Below, piece by piece: positions 11,787 to 24,440 of a stretch of 64,000 nucleotides of DNA; position 1 is the first letter of the stretch, and every line of letters starts with the position of its first letter. Below the pieces are notes generated by a model. That model ran no database searches. It had not been told where the DNA came from and was given only the letters and a program-made list of their open reading frames with translations. The DNA comes from Perilla frutescens (taxonomy: Eukaryota; Streptophyta; Magnoliopsida; Lamiales; Lamiaceae): assembly GCA_026008535.1 (NCBI GenBank), contig BRKX01000018.1, forward strand, positions 17,616,088 to 17,680,087, in the 5' to 3' direction. A program made the translations under genes and the position numbers.

Positions 11787-14090
11787 GAGAAGCCATAAGC
11801 TATCTATATTTTTAGTTGAAAACTATGACAACTGGAGTGAAGGATGAAAGCACACTCTGCTCAGTCCATGAAAACATGTGGGATACCATAGAAGAAGGAC
11901 CAATCACAGTCATGACGGATAACCAACCTTTACAGATCATTTGCTCACAAGCAAAGAAAGAAATCTTAAGAATCTAGAGTTTGTAACTCAGACTGCATTA
12001 TTTTTCAAACTTTAGATGAAGATTGAATGAAAGATACAAAGACCAACAAAACAACCAAATGAATTTGGGAACTATTAGCAGATCTATGCCGATAATCTGA
12101 AGCCATCAGAGGGGACAAAATTCAACTTATAGTGGACAAATACGAGTCCTTCAAAATGTTGCTAGAAGAATTAATATCTTAAGTTTAGAATTCAGATTTC
12201 TAGGCATAATCAGAGAGATGACCAACCTCGGAAGAGTCTATCCAAACTCAAAACTGAATTTTCGATAACCTCACTGAAGAATGGGACATGAATGTAATCA
12301 CAACAAAGAAATCAAGAGATTTAAACAAAACAACTCCACAAGAATTGTGTGGATCTCTGAAAGCTCATGAGTATAGTCTCAATAGAAAGAAGGGCACATC
12401 AACATCCTCAATCCAAGATGCTACCTTCTATGGTAAACGAAATAGATTTCATGACAATAGAGAAAGAAATAACTATCGATCTCGAAGTTCACCAGTGGAA
12501 GACACCTTGAGTGGATCATCAAATGATTGAAGAAGAGATATAGCAGACAAGAAGAAAAACCTAACTGACGACATCAATGAACAAATCCAGTCAGTTACTA
12601 GACTCCTTGAAAACCTGAAAAGAGCAAGAGATAAATAGTCAACTGATCATCAGCTCAAAAAGAACTGACAACCAACTAAGAGAACAACTGAACCATTTAG
12701 AGTCAACAACCAAACTATTGGTGAGTTCTTTTATTACCACAAATAGGAACATTACAGATATGAATGCCTCGACATCCCAGAAGATAAAAGAGCAAGAGTA
12801 AAATGAAGTTTCTTCAAAAGAAAAATAATGTTGGCAAACTTAGAAAACGTCACTCTTGATAATTCAAGCTATTTCTCTGGAATCGATTCAGATGGATATA
12901 GCTCCGATGATGAAGAATTATTCTGTCTCATGGTAAAAAATGATAACAAGGTTAGTTCAGCTGACTCACACACTTCTTTTCATGAATACCATATAACTAA
13001 ATCAGTCGTGTCAAATATGGAGCTTGATGTAAAATTGTTATACTTAGAGAGTCAGTTGACATCTATATATATTTTTCATATTCAATCAAAAGATGAAAAT
13101 GATCAACTGAGAAATAAAGCAAGGAAACTTATTGTAGATCAAGAGAGAATGCAGATTCTTGAATCACAGCAAAAAGAGCTAATCCACTTGAGATCAAGGG
13201 TTTTAAATCTTTAAAATGAAAATGAAATTATTAAAAATGAACTTTCTGAATGAGAAAAAAAATCGTTAAATTCAAAAAAAGGGTTCTCAAACTTGTGGAT
13301 GATATCTTGAAAAATCAAAGAACTTCCATTGGAAACACAGGACTTGGGTACAACAAATTCTCATCCTAAGAAAAAGAAAAAAGTGTTGAAAATAGAAATG
13401 AAGAAAGAATGCTAAAAGAGTTTACTAAGGCATCTCAAATCAAGAATCAGTTGCATTTTGCTGAAACTTCAAAACCCTCATCAAAACTGATTTCAAAATT
13501 GATGAGGAGAACAACCGATTCTTTCAAAAACCAACATAAACACAACACAAGATTTGAATCATACTCTCAATTCATGAGACATAATGATTCCCGAAAGTAG
13601 TGCTTCAATGCAAATCAAACAAGAAATCAACATGTTTTATATGCCAGAACTCATTAAAATGATTATAGGAGAAATCAACAAAGTGATTTTCTTCTTAGAA
13701 GCAAACATGATGAGTATCTAAATTCCAGAAATGATCAAAGAATAAATCCAAATGGATTCAGCTCTAATTGAAAATACACAAATCACTGGCCTAATCGAAA
13801 AACTTCAAAACTAAAAATGTCTAATCAAATTGAAAGAAGATCAATTGAGTATTTTTATCCAGCCTATAACCGAAGAAGATGTCATTTAGCTGAATCCATA
13901 AAAAAAGAGAAATTCGAATTATCATCAATCGATCAAAATCAGTTGGGTTATTGAGAACTGAAAAACCCAAAACCCGAAAGATCTGGATTCTTAAGGAATT
14001 ACTTAACCATTAAGAACCCGCTGATAAATGGGTACCTAAAGTCTAAATATTTTTGTAGAAAAATAACATCCAATCTAAGAGAAAAACAAG
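11787..14090 (+). pseudogene. gag region of S1 (broken)
   Basis: Fragments recognisable by comparison with S2. The piece at 12288-12530 contains a K(K)SRDLN/TPQELCGSLKAHE segment as found in Sirevirus gag. Around 12735-12810 lies the remnant of the zinc knuckle: the first Cys of the CCHC is Tyr and a stop codon falls in the motif, so nucleic-acid binding would be lost. It is followed at 12828-13214 by the acidic GxDSDGYSSDDEELFCLM stretch typical of Sirevirus gag and by a coiled-coil-like, Glu/Lys/Gln-rich segment. The last fragment at 13409-13600 is basic and polar. Stops and frameshifts occur every 60 to 130 codons. In a working element gag forms the virus-like particle. Confidence 0.7.
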
Positions 14091-14094
14091 AGAC

Positions 14095-15504
14095 ATCTGG
14101 TACTTGGTAATGGATGTTCTAAACACATGACTGGTGACAAAGAAAACGTTGAAGGATACAAAGAAATCAATGGTCCATCAGTCATATTTGGGGACAACTC
14201 CAAAAACCGAACAATTGCTGAAGGCTTTATGGTAAAAGGAAAAATAGTTGTCAACGGAGTCTCACATGTAGAAGGACAGAAACACAAGCTTCTAAGCATC
14301 AGTCAACTATATGACAATGGATATTCTGTTGACTTTAGTTCTAACACATGCGATATAAGAGATAAGTTGAGAAGGACAATACTACCAACAGGTATATGAA
14401 AAGGAAACATGTATGTGGTTGATTGGAACTTAGGATTTCTTAAAGTATGCTTCCTTGCAAAAGGTACAACTGAGATAAGTTGGCTCTGGCATCGATGACT
14501 GAATTACCTCAACTTCAGAAGCATCAACTACCTAGCTAAAAGAGATCTAGTGGAAGGACTCTCTAAGGAGATCTACAAGAAAAATGGTAAATGTGGATCA
14601 TGTTAAAAAGGGAAGCAAATCAAGTCATCATTCAAAAACAAAGAGCACCTCTCAAGCACAACTGATTGTCTTCAACTACTTCACATGAATCTGTTTGGTC
14701 CCATCAAACCACAAAGCATAAGAGAAAAAAAATTTACGCTAGTAATAGTTGTCGATTACTCTAGATACACTTGGGCAGAATTTCTGAGAAACAAAGATGA
14801 AATATGGGTCAAACTGATAAAGGAATATTCTTAGGATATAATTTTCCTCATGCTAAAGCCTTTCAAGTTTTCAATAAAAGAACCTTTATTGTGGAAGTAA
14901 CATGTCATGTGGTATTTGATGAATCAACTAATGAGTACAAGGACACCAATACAAAGAAATTAGTTAACTCTGATTCCAATGAAACTAAGAACTCATAGGA
15001 ATATGTTGAACACAGCTCCAAAGTGGTTCACTCAATCAATTGAGGAATCCAAAGCAACTGAATCTCCATCAACTGAAGGAACAATATGTAACATAGTTGA
15101 TGAGGATACAAACCGTGCTGAGACCTGTCTTACCATCCAAATAGGGAGAAGTAATGTGAACCACGAAGACCGAAGAAACACCCTGAACTAAAGATCAAGA
15201 AGATGATTTGATAACTGAAGCAATCAACAATGAAGCATCCACCGACATCACTCCCAACTCAACTGAAGATTCTCAAGAAGTAAATCTTCCACTATGTTTA
15301 TGAAACTTCTAACTGAAGGGATTGTCGGTGATCCAGAGAGTCACGTTCAAATAAAGGGATTAAATGAAAACGTTCTCTTCACATGCTTCATCTCTCAGCA
15401 GGAACCAACAAGCATAAAAGAAGCTCTTGAAGATTCAAATTGGATCATAACAATGCAAGAAGAACTAAATCAGTTCATTAGGAATGACGTATTGTTCTTA
15501 TTTG
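14095..15504 (+). pseudogene. Protease, pre-integrase and integrase remnant of S1
   Basis: The protease active site region at about 14100-14130 reads GCSKHMTGD, but the frame is broken exactly at the preceding catalytic Asp codon. The downstream frame (14127-14399) gives the conserved FGDNSK, VKGKxxVNGVSHVEG and LLSISQL blocks. The pre-integrase region follows with a Cys-x-x-Cys remnant whose second Cys is a stop. The integrase begins at about 14640 (first catalytic Asp position replaced by Asn in the HMNLFGP motif) and then jumps near 14795 from the RNKDE block to the xxGIFLGYN block, so the second Asp and the Glu of the DDE triad are deleted. The linker before reverse transcriptase runs to the CACTA insertion. 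Confidence 0.75.
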
Positions 15505-18500
15505 CACTACAAGAAAATCTATTTTTAGTGAGAGAAATTTAATGCGGGTATGAAAAATTTATCACTAAATGTGGAATTTTGATAAGTTTAATGAGAGTAA
15601 AATAATCTCTAGCTAATAGTGGAACTATTAGTGAGTAAATCTTAATTACCCTCGTTATTGGATATTAATCCTCTCATTATTTGTAAAATAAAAAATTACC
15701 CTCACTATCGATCATAAGATTTAGGCGGGATGAATTCCCACTAAAACATTTCATTTTTTTCATTATTGAAATTAATATATTAATTAATAATATAGTAGAA
15801 AAAACCCTCCAAAACCTCATTTTCATCTCTCTTCCTCTCGTTCACTCCCTTCTCCCTTTTCATCAAATTGAACTGAAAAATATGGATCGAGATGAGAAAT
15901 TGCTGTTTCAGTGACCTTAGAGGCGCAGCCCAAACATGATTTCCCAATTTATTTTTCTGACCAACACAAATCTTCCTTGAAGTCCCATATTTTGAAGATA
16001 TTGAGGAAGAGTGCGCAACCATCAGGTTAGAGGATTTCCAGATTTTGATGTTTATATCATACGATTTTATTTTAGAGTATAGGGTTTATATGTATGTGAG
16101 CAAGAGTTGCTCTTTCCTATGCAAGCTTTGCCGTTCAATACCATTCTCGAGGTTTCGAATTGGTAGGAAGGGTGCACACCGATTAGGTTAGAGGGTTTAT
16201 TTTCAATACAATTCTCGAGGTTGCTATGCAAGCTTTACCATTCAATATCATTCGATTTTATTTTAGAATATAGGGTTTATATTGTGTATGTGAGCATATC
16301 CGTGGGGGGAGGGGAACTTTCACGGCCTCTTACGTATTAGATATTTGATCGATTAATATAATTCTGTATTACAATTTATGTTTATTTGTAGGATTGAGGG
16401 TTTGTAACTTGAGCTTCTTTATCTTGGAATTATAATGGTAGTCGTGTTTTGGAATTCATCATTATAGTTGTAGCATTGTAAAATGGTGGAAGTTAAATTT
16501 AATTAAATGTGATTTTTCAGGCCTGCTAAAACATTCTCTTTGGGATTAGGTTTTCATTATCGAAATATAGGGCATTAAGTGCTGATACCAGTGAGCAGTT
16601 GCTAGTGTAAATCCAACTAGTTATGTGATTTCATTAAGATGTAAGAATGTGGATAAAGTGTTTTTTCTAGTTAATGTGAACCACAAAAGTTATTGATGAA
16701 TGCCAAAGTGTGTGATCAACGAGTCTCAAATTATTTAGAAGAACATTAGGAATTATGAATTCTTAAATATATATGCATTTCAGTGATCATGCTACTTTGT
16801 TTTATTCCTGTACTTAAATTTGAACTATTTAATATATTTAATTTGCTCTTGCAATCATATCAGGGTAAAATATTGATTTTTCTATTACTAATATTGAAGT
16901 CAGTGACAAAGGCCCTGCAAAAAAATGACGAAGACTGGATATGGAAGGGAATCAATCTCCCCTTTGCTAGGCTCTTATTCTTGGTGTTGAAGTCATCCAT
17001 TTTTTCATATCTCTATCTTGTTCATCTTATTTTTCGAACCTTATGCTAATCTCCAGATTATTGGGTTCCTCTATCTCTCTCTCTCAAATGTTGGCTTTCT
17101 TTCTTAGTTCATTTTTTACCATATGACCTTATTTTTTATTTTTTATTTCACTCTGCATATATCCTATTTTCTTGTAATGCAGGTCTAAACCAAGTTTAGT
17201 TATAGTGGTTGGTTACTTGATGCCATTTATGCTTCAAGTCTTGTTTCTGTCTTCTTTATTTTTTGACAAGGGGGTGGTGAGGACATTTTTTACTTCTCTC
17301 TGCTTCCTATATCAAGCTGAAAATTGAAAATTCTAGTAGTTAAAGATTTTGAATTTTTTTACAATTGTGAATTGATGTGAATTATTTGAACATATATTCA
17401 GTCATATTTAATTTTGAAGTATTCTCATAATATTTTCCAAACTTGCATATAAAACTCTAATGCATATATACTCTTGCTTAAATTTTCAGGATTCAAAAAA
17501 GGAGAAATAATTTACTGCTTGGCAGACATAATTGAACAAGAGATAAAGGGTAAGTTTCTCCATAGTATTTTGAAGTTACTAAATATATATAGTCTTTTAA
17601 AGTGTTGTATATGTCCCAACACAATAGATATAAATATTTTTAACTTAGTGTTGATCTAATGTTAGTAATCAAGAGATCGCAAAGGCCCATTTTTTATTGG
17701 AAGCTCTTAGATGTTAGTTTATATTTTTAAATATAATAACTTATTATTGCTTTTTAGAAGTTGTAAATCAGTGCTTCCTGTTGTTCTCTATTGTCAAATA
17801 CTCCAAAGTTATTTTTAAAATGACAAAAGATTGATGAATTATATAGTTTACTAGTTTGTACTCATCCTTGAATTTCTATGTCTATGTTTCACCAAGATAG
17901 AGTATTGGAGTTGTGAGGTTGTAACTTGTGGTTTGTGCTATCCTTAAGGACCTATTGTTCTTTCGGTTTTGGCACACATTATTTTTTTTTCCTTGTGTTC
18001 GATGTCAATATGTCAAGGCCATCATTATTTGTTCGGTACAGGGCATAGTTAAATCTCTGTCTTTTGTTCTTTTACATTTTATTAGTTCTTTTAATTCATA
18101 TAGTTTCTTACTGATGTCCTGAGGCTTATAATCTTTTTTATCTTGAATATTTTTTTTGTAGGTTGCTTCAAAGGAGATTCATCTAAAGGATAGAATAGAC
18201 AGTTACTATGTTGAGTTATATGTTTAGCGATTCATATAAATTATAGTAGATCATTTTTTATTCCAAGGATGTATGTAGAAAATTTTATCAATTTTATGGA
18301 ACTTATGTATTTTTGAACTAAGTGTATATATGTGAATATGGTTTGTTTACAATTGTTTTGTCCAATATGGTTGGTTCATTATGAGTATAATATTTACTAA
18401 ATGTAATTACTGGTGAATATTAATAAATAAATTTATTAAATAGAAAAAAAATGGTGAGAGGTAAATGATGGTATAATGAGGGGATGTTTCATTATTAATG

Positions 18501-18750
18501 AGAATAAATGATTGTATAATGACGAAATATGTGAATACTAAATAGATATTTAATGAGGGTATAATCCATCATTAAATATATAACAACAATAGTGAGGGGA
18601 TCTCATTACTCTCATTATTTATCTTTAACTAGAGAGTCAATAATGAGGGTACATGAGGGGAAATTTCCCCTCACTAATTGTAATTAATGATGGGAATTAG
18701 ATAATTAACCATGGATTTTCCCCTCACTAGAGATGAATTTTCTTGTAGTG
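15505..18750. mobile_element. Non-autonomous CACTA (En/Spm-like) transposon
   Basis: Both ends are perfect 13-bp inverted repeats (CACTACAAGAAAA at 15505 and its complement ending at 18750), and the element is flanked by a 3-bp duplication TTG (15502-15504 and 18751-18753), the size expected for CACTA elements. Subterminal regions hold many copies of TGAGGG or its complement within about 250 bp of each end. No transposase frame is present; open frames in the interior are all under 90 codons. The interior (about 16020-18180) looks intron-like with exon-like islands bounded by splice signals, suggesting captured host sequence. It interrupts the S1 pol frame between the integrase and reverse transcriptase parts. 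Confidence 0.93.
17490..17549 (+). other. Exon-like island inside the CACTA element
   Basis: A pyrimidine-rich stretch ending TTTTCAG precedes 60 nt open in one frame, followed by a strong plant donor, G|GTAAGT. The 20 codons (beginning D-S-K-K-G-E-I-I-Y-C) match nothing I recognise. Another possible acceptor, TTTTGTAG, is at about 18156-18163 and is followed by a short open stretch to a stop at about 18228. This may be a fragment of a captured gene or a spliced non-coding transcript. Confidence 0.35.
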
Positions 18751-18753
18751 TTG

Positions 18754-20224
18754 AAAGACCAAAGACTTAGAAAGTAATTGGAACTAAATAGGTCTTTTGC
18801 AACAAGATGGATGAACAAGGAATAATCACATGAAACAAGGTAAGATTAGTCACTAAAGGTTACTGTCAAAGTGAAGCCATCGACTTCGATAAAATGTTTG
18901 CTCCAGTTGCCAGACTAGAAGTAATTAGATTATTTCTTGCATATGTTGCTCACTTCAACTTCATCATGTATCAAATGGATGCCAAAAGTGCACTTTTTCA
19001 AAGAATGCTAAAAAAAGATGTATACATCCAACAACCTCTTGGCTTCGAGATTGGAAAGCAAGTTTACAAATTGAAAAAAGCCCTTCAAGGACTAAAATAA
19101 GCTACAAGAGCTTGGTACGAGACATTGACAACATTTCTTCTGAAGAATGGAATTCAGAAAGGCAAAATTGATTACACATTGTTTTGAGTGGAAATATCTA
19201 ATGAAATTCTAATGGTTCAAATCTATGTTGACGGCATCATCTCCAGCTCAAGAAGTAAAGATCTATGTATCTCAATTTGCCTAACTGATGCAAAGTGAAT
19301 TTGAGATAAGTATGATGGGCGAAATAACATATTTCCTAGGCCCACAAGTGAAGTAAACGAATAATGGGATCTTCATAAATCAAGTAAAGTGTGTAAAGGA
19401 TCTGATCAATAAGTTTAGCACGGAGAAATAGAAAACTCTCTAAATCCCTATGAATACGTCAATTCAGTCAAACCTATTATCGTGGAATTATTAGTTCGTT
19501 GCTATATCTGACAGCAATTCGACCCGACATCTCCTATTCAGACAGCCTATGTGCAAGATTCTAATCAAATCCAAAGAAAAGTCATCTTGAAGCAGCCAAA
19601 CATATAATCAAATATCTCAAAGGAACTATAAACTTTAGATTATGGTAGTCACGTGATGAAAATTTAAGTCTAATTGGATACTATGACTTAGACTTTAGAG
19701 GATGCAGGATTGATAGAAAAAGCACTAGTAGAACATGACAATTCTTGGGAAGCAAATTGATTTATTGGTTAAGCAAGAAACAATATTCAGTCACCATATC
19801 GACAACTGAAGCAGAATAATTGGCAGCTGGCAGTTGTTGAGCACAAATACTATAGATAAAGAAGCAACTGAGAGATTACGAGATTCAAGTAGAATAAGTA
19901 CTAATATTTTGTGATAACAACAGTGAAATTATAATATCACAAAATTCGGTACTGCACTTTTGAACCAAACACATTGACATTCACCATTACTTTATCAGAG
20001 ATCACATCGAGAAAAAGGATATCTCTATCCAATGTGTCAACATTGAATGCCAGATAGCAGACATCTTCATAAAATCTTTTCCAGAATCAAGATTTGTGGA
20101 GCTATGCATATAATTGGCACTGCTAGAGTTGACCTCAAATGAAGATGAAGAAGATATCAAGATAGAAAGAGAGAAACTGAATCAGTTAATGATCAACGAG
20201 GAGAACAACGGAATCAGTCGATAA
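18754..20224 (+). pseudogene. Reverse transcriptase and RNase H of S1 (broken)
   Basis: After the CACTA element the pol frame continues with recognisable reverse transcriptase: a VTKGYCQSEAIDFD-like segment, FAPVARLEVIRLFLAY, YQMDAKSALFQ (normally DVKSAF), QQPLGFEIG and LKKALQGLK. The catalytic box at 19224-19235 reads YVDG instead of YVDD. RNase H follows with recognisable TEAE, CDNNS and TKHIDI-type motifs (about 19800-19990), with stops at many positions, several where the family has Gln or Trp. It ends near 20224, overlapping the first units of the 32-bp tandem repeat. Not functional. Confidence 0.8.
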
Positions 20225-20316
20225 TAAATAAGGAAAACAACTGAATTAGTCGACTATAAACAAGGAAAACAACTAAATCAGTCGATAATAAACAAGGAGG
20301 ACAACTAAATCAATTG
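20189..20316 (+). repeat. Four 32-bp tandem repeats in the S1 3' region
   Basis: Units start at 20189, 20221, 20253 and 20285, each 32 bp, with a shared core (A/G)AGGA(G/A)(A/G)ACAACT(G/A)AAT and mostly ending AGTCG. They contain the CAACTGA word that is abundant across S1 and S2. Confidence 0.85.
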
Positions 20317-20371
20317 ACGGTTAGGACAAACATCAACTAATCAGCAAGAGAGAAAAAGGACTAACTAAATC

Positions 20372-21439
20372 TGTTAGAATTTGTTGCCTGAAACAATGTG
20401 AATTACGAATGTAAATTGCAAAGTTAAAAGTAATGTTGAAGCTAGTGTTATCACATTGCCTTCAACATACATCGGAAATGTAAACAGAACTTTGCACAAA
20501 ACAAGTTTTAAATCACACTCCTTACGGTGTGTGATTGCCTCAAGGTGAAATTCACTATTACAAGTGAAATACAAAAACAATGCTGATGTTGTCTCGGTTC
20601 ACTCCCTTGACAACATTGCATAAAACATACAGAGGACTATCCTAGCTTCACTCACTCGAATAATCACTCAAAAACAAACCTATCTAAACACATAGATAGA
20701 TTACAACAAGTCACTCTAAATCCTAGACTTCTCAAAGTTGACTATCTTACCTACACACACAACTGGAATGAAAGTCTCCAGCTGATTGGGACGCTAGGCA
20801 GATGTCGAAGAAGATGTCTTAGACTTTAGAGACGACACCAGATGCAAGGTTCAGAGCTTCTCACAAACCACGGTGATAACCTGCTTGTATAAATGATTTT
20901 AAGGTCTAATGAGACCTTAAATACTTCCTCCATCTTGTATTGGCAGTTGCTTCACGATCCTAGATGACTTGGACTTGAATCAACCGTCTTCCACTACCCA
21001 TTGCTGAATGTGGACTTGAGATAACCGTCTTCTGCATTGCATGGCACACGTTCTTCAACATCGTGCAATAGTAGCGGTTACTCCAGTAACCCACGATCTC
21101 CTGCAACAGTTAGTGTCCAAGAAGGAGTAGGAACATCATGTCCCTATGAAATCCGGAATCGATTTTGAACAAGTCAAAATCAAACATTATCCACGTTTTA
21201 ATTCAAAATAAAATATCTAATAAATCCCTAAAATCGTAGAAAATGATATGTGACAAAAATCACAATTTATTCAGATTAATTTAAAATAAATTAATCCAAA
21301 ATACTAGTAAAGGATAAGGTTAATGTTCCGAGTGTTATACTCGATGTGACGAGAATGACAGAACAACATTAAATACGACATTGATTACGATGTTATCAAA
21401 CGAAGTGATAACATCATCTAGAACACGTTATACTCAACA
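20372..21439 (-). repeat. Solo LTR of the left-edge copia family (1068 bp)
   Basis: On the + strand it starts TGTTAGAATTTG and ends ACTCAACA. It is flanked by a perfect 5-bp duplication AAATC (20367-20371 and 21440-21444). No internal region is present, so it is the product of LTR-LTR recombination. Read on the - strand it starts TGTTGAGT like the LTR at 317-1389, with which it shares length and several blocks. It lies in the 3' part of S1. Confidence 0.92.
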
Positions 21440-21444
21440 AAATC

Positions 21445-23807
21445 AATTGACGATTGATAAAATATGTCAATTGAACATTGTTGTAAAAAGTTCTATGGTA
21501 AAAAACAATGTACTTGTTGCTATCAGTTTAAACTATATCATATGCTCACAAATAGTTTATTTTACTTAGATGATAAACTTTCTCATATTACAGTACTTCT
21601 ATATTTGATATATTACTTAACGGAACAAACATAGTAGTAACTTTTTTATTATTTTAAATAACACTTAAGTTATTTACATCATTTTAAATAAAAAGGTTAA
21701 AAACAAATACAAAAATTCAGTGGTAATTAAAATACCACTGGGAAATTGAAATAAAATTAAAATATTAAAAATTTCATATAGTATATCCATGTTGGAATTT
21801 TGAAAAAAAAAAAAGAGGAAAAGTTCCAATTTGTTCCATTTCTTATTTTCCCATGAGTACTAAATTTAGTCCACGCTTGCCTTTTTGGTCCAAATCGATA
21901 CTTTAACTATTTTAAAGGCATCAACTTGACCCTTTTTTGTTCCTTTAACATATGGAGGGAAAAAAAATTAAAGTTAATAACATCTGTTAAAACACATACT
22001 TTTTGGATAATTTCATACACCAACACACATTTTTTACACACATAAATAAAACACAAATGTTTCAAAAATTTATAATTCAAAATACTCATAGAAGTCCATT
22101 AGTCATTGATAGAGGTCGACGATGATGGGGGGCTTGAATGAGATCAAGATTTATAACTCAAAATGGCCAAGATCAAGATCGAGGGACAAAATAAAAAAAA
22201 AAAGAGAAAGAGGAATAAAAAGAAAAAAAAGAAGAAAAAGAAGAACATAAAGTGTTTAATTCATATGTGTGTAAAAGTGTGTGTTAGTATGTGAAATAAT
22301 AGTAGGATCGAAATGCATCTATAATATCTAACGAGTAAAAACTATGTTAGAATTTACAGTGAGCATAATTTATGTTTTATATTTTTCTTGAAATTGAACA
22401 TGTAATTAATTTTGTTATTTTCAAAAGTTAATATTAGAAATTTGCATCAAGTGTATTTTCAGGTTGAAAAATATTTTTCAACCATACATATGATAAACAT
22501 CTGTTCAATAATTTATATATGAAAATTACTAAATCCTCATGAAAAAGTGTAGAAAATTATATTGAATTTATTAATTTTATGATAGTCAAACACTGCTTTT
22601 ATAGTGACATTAATAATAATTCAATTAAAATGCGACATTTAGTGTACCTCTTGGAAAATAAGTACAAAACAAACCAAGAGTATTTTGTACATTTATATAA
22701 TTTATTAATTATTTATATTTTAGTAATTTCTTAAATCAAATGTAGATGAATTTTAGAAACAAATTATGTTTGATTATTTACAAATATAGAAAATAATAAA
22801 CATCATGATAAAAATGAAAGAAAATGTAAAATGCACATAATTATGAAAAATATATGTTAAAAGCTCAGCCTTTACACTCATGATTATATTATTTTTCATT
22901 AGTTATAATTTAAAAAAAATTACACAATTGGGAATCATTAAATCAAGATAAGATTTAATCAATTTATTTTTATCAAGACTAGACTAAATTATTGACAATC
23001 AATTTAAGTCTTTGTTTTTGTTTTATGCAAATTTTAATTATATTTCACATATTAAGAATTTATACTTAGTAAAATACATAATACAACATGAAATTTAACG
23101 CAAAGATGGATTATTTATCATTCATTTTTATATAAAATACTTTAGTTTAATATGTTTAGTATAATTTTATAATAAATTAGCTATTTTATAATTATAATAT
23201 ACCTTATAATTGTTAATTATACATATTGTATCATTATTTTGTAATTACAATCATACAAATTATGCGCAACACACGTTATCTATGCTAGTCAAACAAAAAG
23301 GTCGCATTAGTTAAAGAGGATATAAAATAATGTCTCAATATTGCTATAAATTAATCATTGTGCGTGTACCACATGAGATCTTCTAGTTCAAAGTGTGTGG
23401 CTCATCCGTGTACCAACATTAAAATTATTTTTTTTCTTCAATTTCAATTTCTTTTGGTTTAGTTTAATTTTACATTATTATTCCACCCAATAATAATTTT
23501 ATAATTATTTTTAGTATTTATTTTTATAATTAAAATTTCGTAATTTTTAGTATTGGGACATGATGAGACACAAACTTCCGACTAAAGGATCCAAACCACG
23601 CGTGCACACAAAAATTTACAAGTTCCAAGTCACAAATTTCATAGTTCACATGTAAATATATATGGAACATGAATAATAATACATAAAAAGAAGAAGAAGA
23701 GGTGCAGAGGCACACGTGAACAAGTTGTAATGTACAAGGAAGGTACAATCAGAAGAGTCAATTTTACATGCAGTGAATTTGTGTTGTGAAGTACCAATGA
23801 TGTAGAA

Positions 23808-23873
<66 letters not shown>

Positions 23874-24440
23874 GCATGGAGGGATGTCAAATTCGTACTT
23901 ACTTTTGGGGTTAATTCTCCACATTTTACTCAACTTTGTTGCCCTGCCCATGCACATGATATATATAATTTCATCTTCATCTTTGTGGCCCTGTCCCTCA
24001 ACTGCTGCACCTCAATTCAAAAATAAATTATAATAACGTACGTACCCACATCTTTTGTCTTCACATAATCCATTCACATTATTTCATGGAATTTATATAA
24101 TTAGGTTCCAAATTATCGGACTTGAATTTTCTTTTACTACAAGGTACACGTACATTTTGTCAATTTGCATTTTGTTGTAATATTATCGGTGTTTTCTCAA
24201 GCTTTTAATTAACTTAACCCACTCTTTAAATTATGTTATATTAAATGAGAGCCAAATTATATTACCTGACAAAAACATAATTAAGAGCCAAATTTTGCCA
24301 AACTAAAGTAATTAAAAGATTCAAGGATGACTCAATTTAATAACAAATGAAAATTTGAGAATCTAATCACGAAAAATGTGAGAATATATTGAAGGACCTA
24401 TGTACGCATGATTCCTTATTTCACCATTCTTGAGCACATG
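21445..24440. other. AT-rich intergenic DNA, no gene recognised
   Basis: Contains a poly-purine stretch at about 22185-22250, a possible degenerate MITE at about 21835-22330 (GTCC.AATxxGATACTTTAACTATTTT-like left part), and a compound AT/AG microsatellite. No tRNA or conserved coding segment was seen. Confidence 0.6.
23811..23871. repeat. Compound (AT)n(AG)n microsatellite
   Basis: About 19 AT units followed by about 11 AG units. It creates the open frames of 83 and 103 codons on the - strand at 23639-23957, which are not genes. Confidence 0.95.

Larger units (their letters stand above)
11365..20371 (+). mobile_element. Sirevirus-like Ty1/copia element S1, decayed and interrupted
   Basis: Order on the + strand: truncated 5' LTR, tRNA-Met PBS, gag, protease/pre-integrase, damaged integrase, reverse transcriptase, RNase H, 3' tandem repeats. 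Protein similarity to element S2 (49345-64000) is visible throughout, and the LTR ends match (both finish CGGxACCAACA). All frames carry stops and shifts. Most of the integrase core is deleted near 14795. A CACTA element splits the pol region at 15505-18750. The 3' LTR is not found: the sequence runs into a solo LTR of another family at 20372 and the continuation after 21444 is short. Confidence 0.8.

Noticed and set aside
23639..23957. Two overlapping - strand frames of 83 and 103 codons
   Set aside because: Both are produced by the (AT)n(AG)n microsatellite.
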